Both the position numbers and the translations under genes were made by a program. This document shows positions 1 through 5,119 of a DNA stretch of 5,119 bases, one piece after another. Under the pieces are notes generated by a model that worked only from the letters and a program-made list of their open reading frames with translations, did no database searches and was not told the origin of the DNA. The first letter of the stretch is position 1. The number at the start of each line of letters is the position of its first letter. This stretch comes from an uncultured Prevotellaceae bacterium (GTDB lineage: Bacteria > Bacteroidota > Bacteroidia > Bacteroidales > Muribaculaceae), in assembly GCA_937896015.1 (NCBI GenBank), contig CALBLR010000274.1, forward strand, positions 1 through 5,119. Reading direction: 5' to 3'.

Positions 1-183
1 GGTATGCCGTATCTAACTAATAAGCCGCTGTAAATCAACTGTTACGCTAAAAAAATCCGTACAAATCTGTGGGAACTTTCCCAAAAAATCAGAATCTGTG
101 GAAGAGGTAAAAACAAATCTTTATGTCGAAAAAAACGAAACGCCCGTCACGTGTCGTTGAAAGCCACTATGGTGACAAATAAA
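1..183. other. Unassigned intergenic segment at left edge
   Basis: No gene can be assigned here. It holds a 14-bp perfect inverted repeat at 70-83 (TGGGAA-CT-TTCCCA) and a 9-base direct repeat, AATCTGTGG, at 64-72 and 93-101. On the minus strand, just past the end of the CCA/alkyltransferase gene, a weak stem (AACG/CGTT with CACGTG in the loop, about 140-160) is followed by seven T (135-129). This could be that gene's terminator, but the stem is short and I am not confident. A 19-codon open frame at 123-182 on the plus strand is also present but has no supporting signal. Confidence 0.4.
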
Positions 184-2112
184 TCAGCTGTGCGACTGCT
201 CGAACTTTAGCAGCCACTGCTTGGCGGCAAGACCGCCGGCATAGCCAGTGAGTGAGCCGTCGCTGCCTATCACACGGTGGCAAGGCACCACTATCGACAC
301 AGGGTTTTGCCCAATGGCTGCGGCCACGGGTCGCGATTTAGAGGGCTCGCCAATGGCAGTGGCCACATCCTTGTACGATGCCGTTGTGCCATAGGCAATG
401 GCATCGAGCGCATGCCACACCTTCGTTTGAAATTCAGTGCCAGCCATGTGCAGCGGCAGTTGGAACTCACGCCGCTGCCCTGCGAAGTATTCATTCAGCT
501 GGGTTAAGCACTGCCTTAACAGCGGGGTGGGGCAGGCCTCGGCCGTCAACCCCAAACGCTTCTCAACAGCGGCCAGCGTGTGGCTGCAATTGTAGGCAAT
601 GGCTGCTATGCCGCCGGTGACTGCGGCAATGGTGATGCGCCCCACAGGCGTGTCGGCCTCCATGCTGCACAGCCGTCCGTCGGTCACAGGCCTAAGCCCC
701 ATTTCATCGGCTTTGGCCAGCATCAGCTCATAGGCCTGGGCGTAGTTGTTGCCAATCACCCCGTCAAGTATGGCGTCTTTTATGGCGTCTTTTATCTTTC
801 CCACAGGCATCGACGGGGCCAACCCGAACGTGTCCATTATCTCCTGGCCGTCGATGGGCGGCTGGAAGTTGCGCACGCGGTCTTTCTCCTCAATGTCCAC
901 CAACTTTTGCTTCACCAGTTCAAAGTTGTCGTGGAAGCGGCGCACCTTTTCCTGGTTTTTCGATGTGATGTCGGCGTTGCACAGCGTCATCAAGTCATCG
1001 ATGTCGTCGCCGGCGTCAAACAGCAGCCGCCTCACTGCCGAGTCGGTCACCGTGTCCTCCACCAGCGCAATGGGGCGCATGTGCAGCCCCACAAGCTTTT
1101 TCACATATTTCATGTGCTCGTTCAGCGGCAGGCGCATGCGGCCGAATATTTTGGGCACCATTTTCTCGCCAATAAAGTTGTGGTTGCGGAAGGTCCAGCC
1201 CTGCACGTCGTCCCATGCCTTGGTGGCGGGCTTGCCAATGTCGTGCATCACCGCAGCCCAGCGCAGCCACTCGTTTTGGCTCTCAGCTGCCACATTGTCG
1301 AGCACCTGCATGGTGTGCAGAAAGTTGTCCTTATGCCCGCGGCCGTGCGAGGTGTCAACGCCGCGCAGAGCCGCCAGCTCGGGAAATATAAGCTCCAGCA
1401 GTCCACACTCGTTCAGCAGTTTGAAGCCGCGCGAGGGCTTGTCGCTGCGCACTATCTTCATCAGTTCCACGGCTATGCGCTCTTTGGTGATGATTTTTAT
1501 GCGCTTGCAGTTGCGCTTTATGGCTTCAAGGGTGTCGGGATAGATGTCGAAGCCAAGCTGTGTGGCAAATCTCACGGCGCGCATCATGCGCAGCGGGTCG
1601 TCGCTGAATGTGATGTCGGGGTCGAGCGGGGTGCGTATTATGCGCCGCTGCAGGTCGCCCACGCCGTCAAACGGGTCGAGCAGCCGCCCAAACGATGCAC
1701 TGTTGAGCGAAATGGCCATGGCGTTGATGGTGAAGTCGCGGCGCTTCTGGTCGTCGTCGAGTGTGCCGTCTTCCACCACGGGATTGCGGCTGTCGCTCTT
1801 GTAGCTTTCGCGCCGCGCGCCCACAAACTCCAGTTCCAGCCCGTGGGCCTTCACCTGCGCAGTGCCGTAGGTCTTGAACACTGCCAGCGAGCAGCGCTTG
1901 CGGCCAATCTTGGCCGCCACGGCCTTGGCCACCTCAATGCCGCTGCCCACGGTCACAAAGTCGATGTCGGTGGACTTGCGGTGCAGCAGCAGGTCGCGCA
2001 CGTAGCCGCCCACCACATAGCATTCGCGGCCCATGTCATCGGCAGTGCCGCCTATCAGGTGAAACACGGGCTTGTCCACGTGCTGCTTTATATCGGAGTA
2101 ATCTATTTCCAT
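184..2112 (-). CDS. Fusion of CCA-adding tRNA nucleotidyltransferase (HD domain) and O6-methylguanine-DNA methyltransferase
   Basis: A 642-residue protein with two enzymes in one frame. Residues 1-475 are a class II CCA-adding tRNA nucleotidyltransferase, a family that builds or repairs the tRNA 3' CCA end from CTP and ATP. Visible motifs are GGYVRD (35-40), the catalytic metal pair D49-x-D51, RRDFTINAMA (124-133), DPFDG (146-150), DDPLR (171-175, the nucleotide-selecting EDxxR position with D for E) and ERIAVEL (211-217). An HD phosphohydrolase-type domain follows (H266, H290-D291, D381). Residues 484-642 are a full Ogt/MGMT-type alkyltransferase, which transfers an alkyl group from O6-methylguanine to its own cysteine. 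Its active-site motif PCHRV has C611, the hinge asparagine is N603 in GQNP, the arginine finger is R594, Y580 lies in SYKD, and E638 is at the C-terminal contact position. The linker is only about ten residues. I chose ATG 2112 because a consensus promoter lies just upstream; the frame stays open to 2268 but that would run through the promoter. Both parts look catalytically intact. The protein is probably cytoplasmic, as no signal peptide is seen. Confidence 0.93.
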   Translation of the reverse strand: MEIDYSDIKQHVDKPVFHLIGGTADDMGRECYVVGGYVRDLLLHRKSTDIDFVTVGSGIEVAKAVAAKIGRKRCSLAVFKTYGTAQVKAHGLELEFVGARRESYKSDSRNPVVEDGTLDDDQKRRDFTINAMAISLNSASFGRLLDPFDGVGDLQRRIIRTPLDPDITFSDDPLRMMRAVRFATQLGFDIYPDTLEAIKRNCKRIKIITKERIAVELMKIVRSDKPSRGFKLLNECGLLELIFPELAALRGVDTSHGRGHKDNFLHTMQVLDNVAAESQNEWLRWAAVMHDIGKPATKAWDDVQGWTFRNHNFIGEKMVPKIFGRMRLPLNEHMKYVKKLVGLHMRPIALVEDTVTDSAVRRLLFDAGDDIDDLMTLCNADITSKNQEKVRRFHDNFELVKQKLVDIEEKDRVRNFQPPIDGQEIMDTFGLAPSMPVGKIKDAIKDAILDGVIGNNYAQAYELMLAKADEMGLRPVTDGRLCSMEADTPVGRITIAAVTGGIAAIAYNCSHTLAAVEKRLGLTAEACPTPLLRQCLTQLNEYFAGQRREFQLPLHMAGTEFQTKVWHALDAIAYGTTASYKDVATAIGEPSKSRPVAAAIGQNPVSIVVPCHRVIGSDGSLTGYAGGLAAKQWLLKFEQSHS

Positions 2113-2145
2113 CAGATGAGTGTAGGGTGTGTGTAAACAATGGTG

Positions 2146-2177
2146 CAAAGTTACAGCATTTGCCGCCAACTCGCAAA
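2146..2177 (-). promoter_or_regulatory. Bacteroidota-type promoter of the CCA/alkyltransferase gene
   Basis: Read on the minus strand, a -33 TTTG (2177-2174) is followed after 20 bases by a -7 TAACTTTG (2153-2146). This is an exact match to the Bacteroides sigma-ABfr pattern TTTG-N19-21-TANNTTTG. The expected transcript start is near 2140, giving a leader of roughly 28 nt before ATG 2112. It also rules out longer N-terminal readings of the gene. Confidence 0.75.
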
Positions 2178-2198
2178 AATGTGCTCCTTGCCAGCAGT

Positions 2199-2298
2199 TT
2201 TTAGGCCGTTTAAAGCCCCTACGGTGTTCTGATTGGGATGCAAAATGTTCAATAACGCCGCAAAGCATTGCGCGTAATTAAACTGTGCATATCTTTGT
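2199..2298 (+). repeat. Duplicated promoter block, copy A
   Basis: This 100-base segment matches 3206-3305 with 5 mismatches and no gaps. All mismatches are in the first 24 bases; 2223-2298 is identical to 3230-3305 over 76 bases. It carries the promoter of the first barrel gene at its right end, plus about 44 identical bases upstream of the -33 element. The left border falls just outside the divergent CCA/alkyltransferase promoter. It most likely copied along with the gene it drives. Confidence 0.9.
2267..2297 (+). promoter_or_regulatory. Promoter of first barrel gene
   Basis: A -33 ATTG (2267-2270), 19 bases, then -7 TATCTTTG (2290-2297), which matches Bacteroidota TANNTTTG exactly. Transcription should begin near 2304, leaving a leader of about 84 nt. 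A short inverted repeat (TGCTA-TCT-TAGCA, 2308-2320) sits at the very start of that leader and could protect the 5' end of the mRNA. The ribosome-binding region is A-rich with no Shine-Dalgarno match. Confidence 0.75.
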
Positions 2299-2387
2299 AT
2301 AATTAAATGCTATCTTAGCAATAGTACCAAACAAGCGCTAACATTCATATCGTAAACACATAACGAATAAAAAAACACTAAACTGAG

Positions 2388-3005
2388 ATGAAAAAATTTT
2401 TTGCACTTGTAGCTGCAGCGCTCCTATGCGCAGGCTCAGCCACAGCAGCCAATCCCACGTTCGGCCTTAAGGCTGGTTTCGACTTGACCAACTTTTGGGG
2501 CAACGACCTGCCTCACGGCATGAAGCCCGGTTATCAGGCCGGTGCGTTCCTTGAATACCGCTTTGCCAATTCACCTATTGCCATTGCACCCGAAATCGTG
2601 TTTGCCGCGCAGGGTGGCAAGTTTAGTGTTGATGAGGATGCCGATTTGAGTATTTCCACCAAAGCCGACCTTACTTTTAACACCAACTACATCAACATTC
2701 CTGTGATGCTGAAATACTACGTGACGCCCAGCTTCAGTATCGACTTCGGCCCGCAACTTGGCTTCAATGTCTACAGCAAAGCCACTGCTACTGCCGGCAA
2801 CTCTTCGACCTCAGCCTCGGTTACCATAGATATGGGCGAAGACACAAACTCAGTAGATTTCGCACTTGGCCTTGGTGGCACCTACAATATCACCAGCAAC
2901 GCCTTTTTGCAGGCACGCTACACGATGGGTGTGACGCACGCCTTTAATGATGGTGTGGATGCGCAGAATGGCAACATTCAGATAGCTTTCGGTTATCGTT
3001 TCTGA
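2388..3005 (+). CDS. Small outer-membrane beta-barrel protein (PorT-like), copy 1
   Basis: A 205-residue protein with a clear signal peptide: lysines at 2-3, a hydrophobic stretch at about 4-14, and likely cleavage after the ATA of GSATA (near residue 20). The mature part begins NPTFGLKAGF and ends GYRF, with the terminal aromatic residue usual for barrels inserted by the BAM machinery. Alternating hydrophobic strands with polar turns fit the Bacteroidota OMP_b-brl_2/PorT-like family of about 200 residues, with perhaps eight strands. Members are often called porin family protein, but substrate and function are unknown. It has its own promoter and terminator, so it is probably monocistronic. 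It is about 84% identical to the next gene. Differences cluster in three polar stretches (about residues 80-95, 138-152 and 184-190) that I infer to be surface loops. The start is set by the signal peptide and by the GAG-ATG-AAAAA context shared with copy 2. Confidence 0.9.
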   Translation: MKKFFALVAAALLCAGSATAANPTFGLKAGFDLTNFWGNDLPHGMKPGYQAGAFLEYRFANSPIAIAPEIVFAAQGGKFSVDEDADLSISTKADLTFNTNYINIPVMLKYYVTPSFSIDFGPQLGFNVYSKATATAGNSSTSASVTIDMGEDTNSVDFALGLGGTYNITSNAFLQARYTMGVTHAFNDGVDAQNGNIQIAFGYRF

Positions 3006-3040
3006 CGCATAATTCACAACTTATAAACGCAAACAGAAGA

Positions 3041-3073
3041 CTGCACTCAGTTGATGGGTGCAGCCTTATTTTA
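3041..3073 (+). terminator. Terminator of first barrel gene
   Basis: A hairpin 35 bases past the stop: arm CTGCACTCA (3041-3049), five-base loop GTTGA, arm TGGGTGCAG (3055-3063), nine pairs including one T-G. It is followed by CCTTATTTTA. The T-rich tail supports intrinsic termination. Flanking bases resemble those after the second gene, so this hairpin seems to belong to the duplicated unit. Confidence 0.7.
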
Positions 3074-3205
3074 TATTGTACGTAATAGTCTGTCGGCCTC
3101 AATGGCCATATCGCAACGTTAGTGCCCTTGTTCTGGAACTGTGGATTTCAAAGGCTATCGCTTCTCACGGCATAAACGCCTGTTGCAACTCTTGAATCGG
3201 CGACA
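3074..3205. other. Intergenic spacer between the two barrel genes
   Basis: This part of the 438-base gap between the barrel genes shows no open frame with a credible start, no promoter match and no RNA gene. The only structure is a weak hairpin, GGCC-TCAAT-GGCC, at 3095-3107. The rest of the gap is occupied by the terminator, the duplicated promoter block and the leader of the second gene. Confidence 0.5.
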
Positions 3206-3305
3206 TTTTTGGCCGTTTGATGCCTCTATGGTGTTCTGATTGGGATGCAAAATGTTCAATAACGCCGCAAAGCATTGCGCGTAATTAAACTGTGCATATC
3301 TTTGT
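3206..3305 (+). repeat. Duplicated promoter block, copy B
   Basis: Second copy of the 2199-2298 block at a fixed offset of 1007 bases. The match stops right after the -7 element: copy A continues ATAATTAAATG and copy B continues GCGTCAAATG. Downstream leaders differ in length (89 against 138 bases to the ATG), although they become similar again close to the start codon (GTAAACAC followed by an AATAAAAA tract). Confidence 0.9.
3274..3304 (+). promoter_or_regulatory. Promoter of second barrel gene
   Basis: Same elements as the first copy: -33 ATTG (3274-3277), 19 bases, -7 TATCTTTG (3297-3304). The predicted transcript start is near 3311, giving a leader of about 133 nt, some 50 longer than that of the first gene. 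Because the core promoter and upstream 44 bases are identical in both copies, differences in expression would have to come from the leaders. Confidence 0.75.
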
Positions 3306-3325
3306 GCGTCAAATGATGGCTTTGC

Positions 3326-3359
3326 GGCCGGAATGGGCATTTATGCAGCATTGCCGGCC
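3326..3359 (+). promoter_or_regulatory. Leader hairpin specific to second barrel gene
   Basis: Arm GGCCGGAATG (3326-3335) pairs with CATTGCCGGCC (3349-3359): ten pairs with one bulged G at 3353. An extra short GCA/TGC pairing is possible inside the 13-base loop. It begins about 15 nt into the predicted mRNA and has no counterpart in the first gene's leader. It could stabilise the 5' end or act as a regulatory structure. No T-run follows, so a terminator is unlikely. Confidence 0.5.
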
Positions 3360-3369
3360 ACAGCAGGGC

Positions 3370-3388
3370 TTATTGCAATAAAATTGCA
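3370..3388. repeat. Overlapping palindromes in second leader
   Basis: TTATTGCAATAA (3370-3381) is a perfect 12-bp palindrome. It overlaps a second inverted repeat, TGCAAT-AAA-ATTGCA (3374-3388). Both lie in the second gene's leader, about 55-75 bases before its ATG, and are absent from the first. They could be a protein-binding site or a small RNA hairpin; the A/T-rich context makes chance a fair alternative. Confidence 0.35.
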
Positions 3389-3443
3389 GTAGAAGTTGAT
3401 ATTTATATTGTAAACACTAACTAATAAAAACGATTAGACAGAG

Positions 3444-4049
3444 ATGAAAAAGATTTTTGCACTAATTGCCGCCGCGCTTGTATGCGCCGGCTCGGCTACA
3501 GCCGCCAACCCTACGTTTGGCATCAAGGCTGGTTTTGACATGACCAACTTTTGGGGCGAGGACATGCCTCACGGCATGAAGCCCAGCTATCAGGCAGGTG
3601 TGTTCCTTGAATACCGCTTCGCCAACGCGCCTATTGCCATTGCGCCCGAAATCGTGTTTGCCGCACAGGGCGGCAAGTTTAATGTTGGCGAGGAAACCGG
3701 CCTGAGTTTCGCCAAAAACGCCGACGTCACTTTTAACACCAACTACATCAACATTCCTGTGATGCTGAAATACTATGTGACACCCAGCTTCAGCATCGAC
3801 TTCGGCCCCCAACTTGGCATCAACGTCTACAGCAAGGCTACCGCCACTGCCGGCAACGCATCGGCCACTGTCGACATGGGTGACGTTACAAACTCGGTTG
3901 ACTTTGCCCTGGGCCTTGGCGGCACCTACAACATCACCCGCAACGCCTTTTTGCAAGCTCGTTACACCATGGGCATGACCCACGTGCTTAAAAACGACGT
4001 TGATGCGCAGAATGGCAACATCCAGATAGCATTCGGCTACCGCTTCTAA
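3444..4049 (+). CDS. Small outer-membrane beta-barrel protein (PorT-like), copy 2
   Basis: A 201-residue paralogue of the preceding gene, with the same signal peptide pattern (MKKIFALIAAALVCAGSATAA), the same mature start NPTFGIKAGF and the same barrel ending GYRF. By eye there are about 32 substitutions in 201 aligned positions plus one four-residue deletion (near residue 138). Long strand segments, such as the one around NYINIPVMLKYYV, are unchanged. The changes concentrate in the predicted loops: the SVDEDADLS-like stretch becomes NVGEETGLS, and AFNDG becomes VLKND. Conserved strands with altered loops suggest that both copies fold and are maintained under selection rather than one decaying. 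It is probably an outer-membrane protein; ligand or role is unknown. It is driven by its own copy of the duplicated promoter and ends before a strong hairpin. It is convergent with the oxidoreductase gamma gene. Confidence 0.9.
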   Translation: MKKIFALIAAALVCAGSATAANPTFGIKAGFDMTNFWGEDMPHGMKPSYQAGVFLEYRFANAPIAIAPEIVFAAQGGKFNVGEETGLSFAKNADVTFNTNYINIPVMLKYYVTPSFSIDFGPQLGINVYSKATATAGNASATVDMGDVTNSVDFALGLGGTYNITRNAFLQARYTMGMTHVLKNDVDAQNGNIQIAFGYRF

Positions 4050-4085
4050 CGCACGTGCACTACATTGATTATACGCACCAGAAGG

Positions 4086-4123
4086 TAGAGGGCGGCACTC
4101 ATCAAGTTGAGTGCCGCCCTCTA
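4086..4123. terminator. Shared bidirectional hairpin between convergent genes
   Basis: A perfect 16-bp stem, TAGAGGGCGGCACTCA (4086-4101) with its complement at 4108-4123, and a six-base loop TCAAGT. It starts 36 bases after the second barrel gene's stop and lies 23 bases past the stop of the convergent gamma-subunit gene. One structure could end transcripts from both sides. Neither side has a good T-run, which weakens the case for classic intrinsic termination, but stem strength and position are convincing. Confidence 0.75.
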
Positions 4124-4146
4124 TGCTTTGTGTCGTGTGCGGTGGT

Positions 4147-4686
4147 TCAGTCGGCCACAAGGGCCATGCCGCGGCGCAGTGCGTCCTCGTTCTGCGGCAG
4201 CAGATTCCAGTGGCGCTCTGGCAGAGTCTTTTTCAGCGCTTTCAGCACGCTTTCGATTGTCACCACGGGCTTGATCTTCAGCAGCGCGCCCAGCACAATC
4301 ATGTTGTAGCTCTTGGCGCTCTTCAGCGAGAACGATGCCTCCATGGCATCGACGCGATACACCTTTATGTCGGTGCGCTTGGGAGGGGTGTGAATGCCGT
4401 AGCTGTCATAAATGAGCACGCCGCCGGGCTTCACCTTGCTCTCAAAGCGGTCGAGGCTCTGCTGGTTGAGCACCACCACCGTGTCGAACGCGTTGAGAAT
4501 GGGCGAGCTTATGCGCTCGTCGCTCAATATCACTGTCACATTGGCAGTGCCGCCTCGCTGCTCGGGGCCGTACGACGGCATCCAGGTCACCTCTTTGTCT
4601 TCCATAAGGCCCGAGTAGGCAAGAATTTTGCCCATCGACAGCACTCCCTGACCTCCGAATCCGGCTATAATAATCTCTTCTTTCAT
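4147..4686 (-). CDS. 2-oxoacid:ferredoxin oxidoreductase, gamma subunit
   Basis: A 179-residue protein of the pyruvate/2-oxoacid ferredoxin oxidoreductase gamma family (KorC/VorC/PorG type). The whole complex converts a 2-oxoacid plus CoA to acyl-CoA and CO2 while reducing ferredoxin. Signatures seen are GFGGQGV at 9-15 near the N-terminus, SYGPEQRGG at 38-46, and NMIVLGALLK at 128-137. Length is normal for a stand-alone gamma subunit. ATG 4686 places GFGGQGV at the usual distance from the N-terminus. The gene lies 31 bases behind the beta-subunit gene on the same strand, so the two are surely cotranscribed, with gamma last. There is no Shine-Dalgarno sequence. Substrate (2-oxoglutarate or branched-chain 2-oxoacids) cannot be told from this subunit, so no symbol is given. 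The protein is expected to be cytoplasmic. Confidence 0.93.
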   Translation of the reverse strand: MKEEIIIAGFGGQGVLSMGKILAYSGLMEDKEVTWMPSYGPEQRGGTANVTVILSDERISSPILNAFDTVVVLNQQSLDRFESKVKPGGVLIYDSYGIHTPPKRTDIKVYRVDAMEASFSLKSAKSYNMIVLGALLKIKPVVTIESVLKALKKTLPERHWNLLPQNEDALRRGMALVAD

Positions 4687-4717
4687 TGCTCTGTGATAGT
4701 TATTGTTTAGATACCAA

Positions 4718-5119
4718 TCATTCGTTCTTGAGGTCGCCCAGGGGGTACTTCTTGAACATGTTGTCTTCCATCCATTTGTTGGCCTGCTCGGGTGTGAGTT
4801 TCCAGCCCGAGTTGCAGGTGCTCACCACCTCAACCACCGACGTGCCCTTGCCAGCCATGCTGTTTTCAAATGCCTTGCGTATTGCTGCCTTGGCCTTGCG
4901 CACGGCGGCCGGCGTCTGTACGCTTTGGCGTGTCACATAGCAAGTGCCGTCGAGCTGTGCCAGCAGCGGCGAAATCGACAGCGGATAGCCGTTCAGGTCC
5001 ACGCGGCGGCCATATGGGCAGGTGGCCGTCTTCTGGCCCAGCAGCGTGGTGGGCGCCATCTGTCCGCCCGTCATGCCGTAGATGGCATTGTTGATGAAGA
5101 TGATGGCAATGTTCTCGCC
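4718..5119 (-). CDS. 2-oxoacid:ferredoxin oxidoreductase, beta (TPP-binding) subunit, C-terminal part
   Basis: The last 133 residues of a thiamine-pyrophosphate-binding beta subunit (KorB/VorA type). The 5' end lies beyond the right edge. The frame is open to 5119 and begins with GENIAIIFINNAIYGMTGGQ, in which the NN-x-IYG-x-T-x-GQ segment is the distal end of the family's TPP/Mg-binding region. The GDGD part would be just outside the window. MAPTT and TCPYGR follow, then a C-terminal tail with STCNSGWKLTPEQANKW and PLGDLKNE. The methionine at 5074 is the one inside IYGMTGG and is not a start. This subunit holds TPP and, in the family, an iron-sulfur cluster, and carries out decarboxylation. 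The closest resemblance I recall is to Bacteroidales 2-oxoglutarate/branched-chain oxidoreductases with separate subunits. The alpha subunit and a ferredoxin-like subunit are probably further upstream. Confidence 0.9.
   Translation of the reverse strand, partial: GENIAIIFINNAIYGMTGGQMAPTTLLGQKTATCPYGRRVDLNGYPLSISPLLAQLDGTCYVTRQSVQTPAAVRKAKAAIRKAFENSMAGKGTSVVEVVSTCNSGWKLTPEQANKWMEDNMFKKYPLGDLKNE

Noticed and set aside
1..33. Open frame from the left edge ending in TAA at 31-33, possibly the tail of a gene outside the window
   Set aside because: Ten codons are too few to judge and no family ending is recognisable.
123..182. 19-codon plus-strand frame starting MSKKTKRPSR, ending two bases before the fusion gene's stop
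   Set aside because: It has a plausible basic composition but no promoter match, no ribosome-binding signal and no family I recognise. It also overlaps a possible terminator for the opposite strand. It would need conservation in relatives or ribosome profiling to be called.
580..2136. 518-codon open frame on the plus strand opposite the CCA/alkyltransferase gene
   Set aside because: It is rich in His, Val, Ala and Gln with no domain-like pattern, and lies antisense to a gene with many conserved motifs. It is open because of the G/C-rich third positions of the real gene.
3155..3340. 61-codon minus-strand frame between the barrel genes
   Set aside because: It lies across the duplicated promoter block and the leader hairpin. 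The sequence is explained by those elements, and the equivalent frame in the other copy reads differently.
3389..3422. Possible second promoter (TATATTG) close to the second barrel gene
   Set aside because: It misses the TANNTTTG pattern at two positions and lacks a well-spaced -33 element; the duplicated promoter is a much better match.
3462..4160. 232-codon minus-strand frame opposite the second barrel gene
   Set aside because: It is antisense to a well-supported secreted protein, runs through the strong terminator hairpin, and shows no recognisable family features.
4111..4710. 199-codon plus-strand frame opposite the gamma subunit
   Set aside because: Antisense shadow of a gene with clear GFGGQGV and SYGPEQRGG motifs; it begins within the terminator stem.
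5072..5074. ATG as a possible start for the beta subunit
   Set aside because: The methionine is inside the conserved IYGMTGGQ segment and the frame continues in family-like sequence to the window edge, so the gene is truncated by the window rather than short.

Overview
The window looks like chromosomal DNA from a member of the Bacteroidales (Bacteroidota), possibly of the Muribaculaceae or Prevotella type; the family is a guess. Three things support this. Every promoter I can find has the Bacteroidota -33 TTTG-like / -7 TANNTTTG form. Start codons are preceded by A-rich sequence rather than Shine-Dalgarno sites. The protein set (PorT-like small beta-barrels and a 2-oxoacid:ferredoxin oxidoreductase) fits an anaerobic gut Bacteroidales. 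There is no sign of phage, transposon, CRISPR, tRNA or rRNA.

Layout, left to right. 1-183 is non-coding or unassigned. 184-2112 (minus) is one long gene joining a complete CCA-adding tRNA nucleotidyltransferase with HD domain (about residues 1-475) to a complete O6-methylguanine-DNA methyltransferase (about residues 484-642). Its promoter (2146-2177) fixes the start at 2112. 2113-2387 is a divergent promoter region. 2388-3005 and 3444-4049 (both plus) are two tandem copies, about 84% identical, of a small secreted outer-membrane beta-barrel protein. Each copy has its own promoter and its own terminator hairpin. The promoter region of the first copy (2199-2298) recurs before the second (3206-3305), with 76 bases identical without a break. 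4147-4686 and 4718-5119 (both minus) are the gamma subunit and the C-terminal part of the TPP-binding beta subunit of a 2-oxoacid:ferredoxin oxidoreductase operon that enters from beyond the right edge. A perfect 16-bp hairpin at 4086-4123 separates this operon from the convergent second barrel gene.

How the genes relate. The three blocks appear functionally independent: tRNA 3'-end maturation plus alkylation repair, envelope barrel proteins, and anaerobic 2-oxoacid oxidation. The most unusual item is the fusion of the CCA-adding enzyme to the DNA alkyltransferase. Next is the barrel duplication, where promoter DNA has stayed identical while predicted surface loops have diverged.
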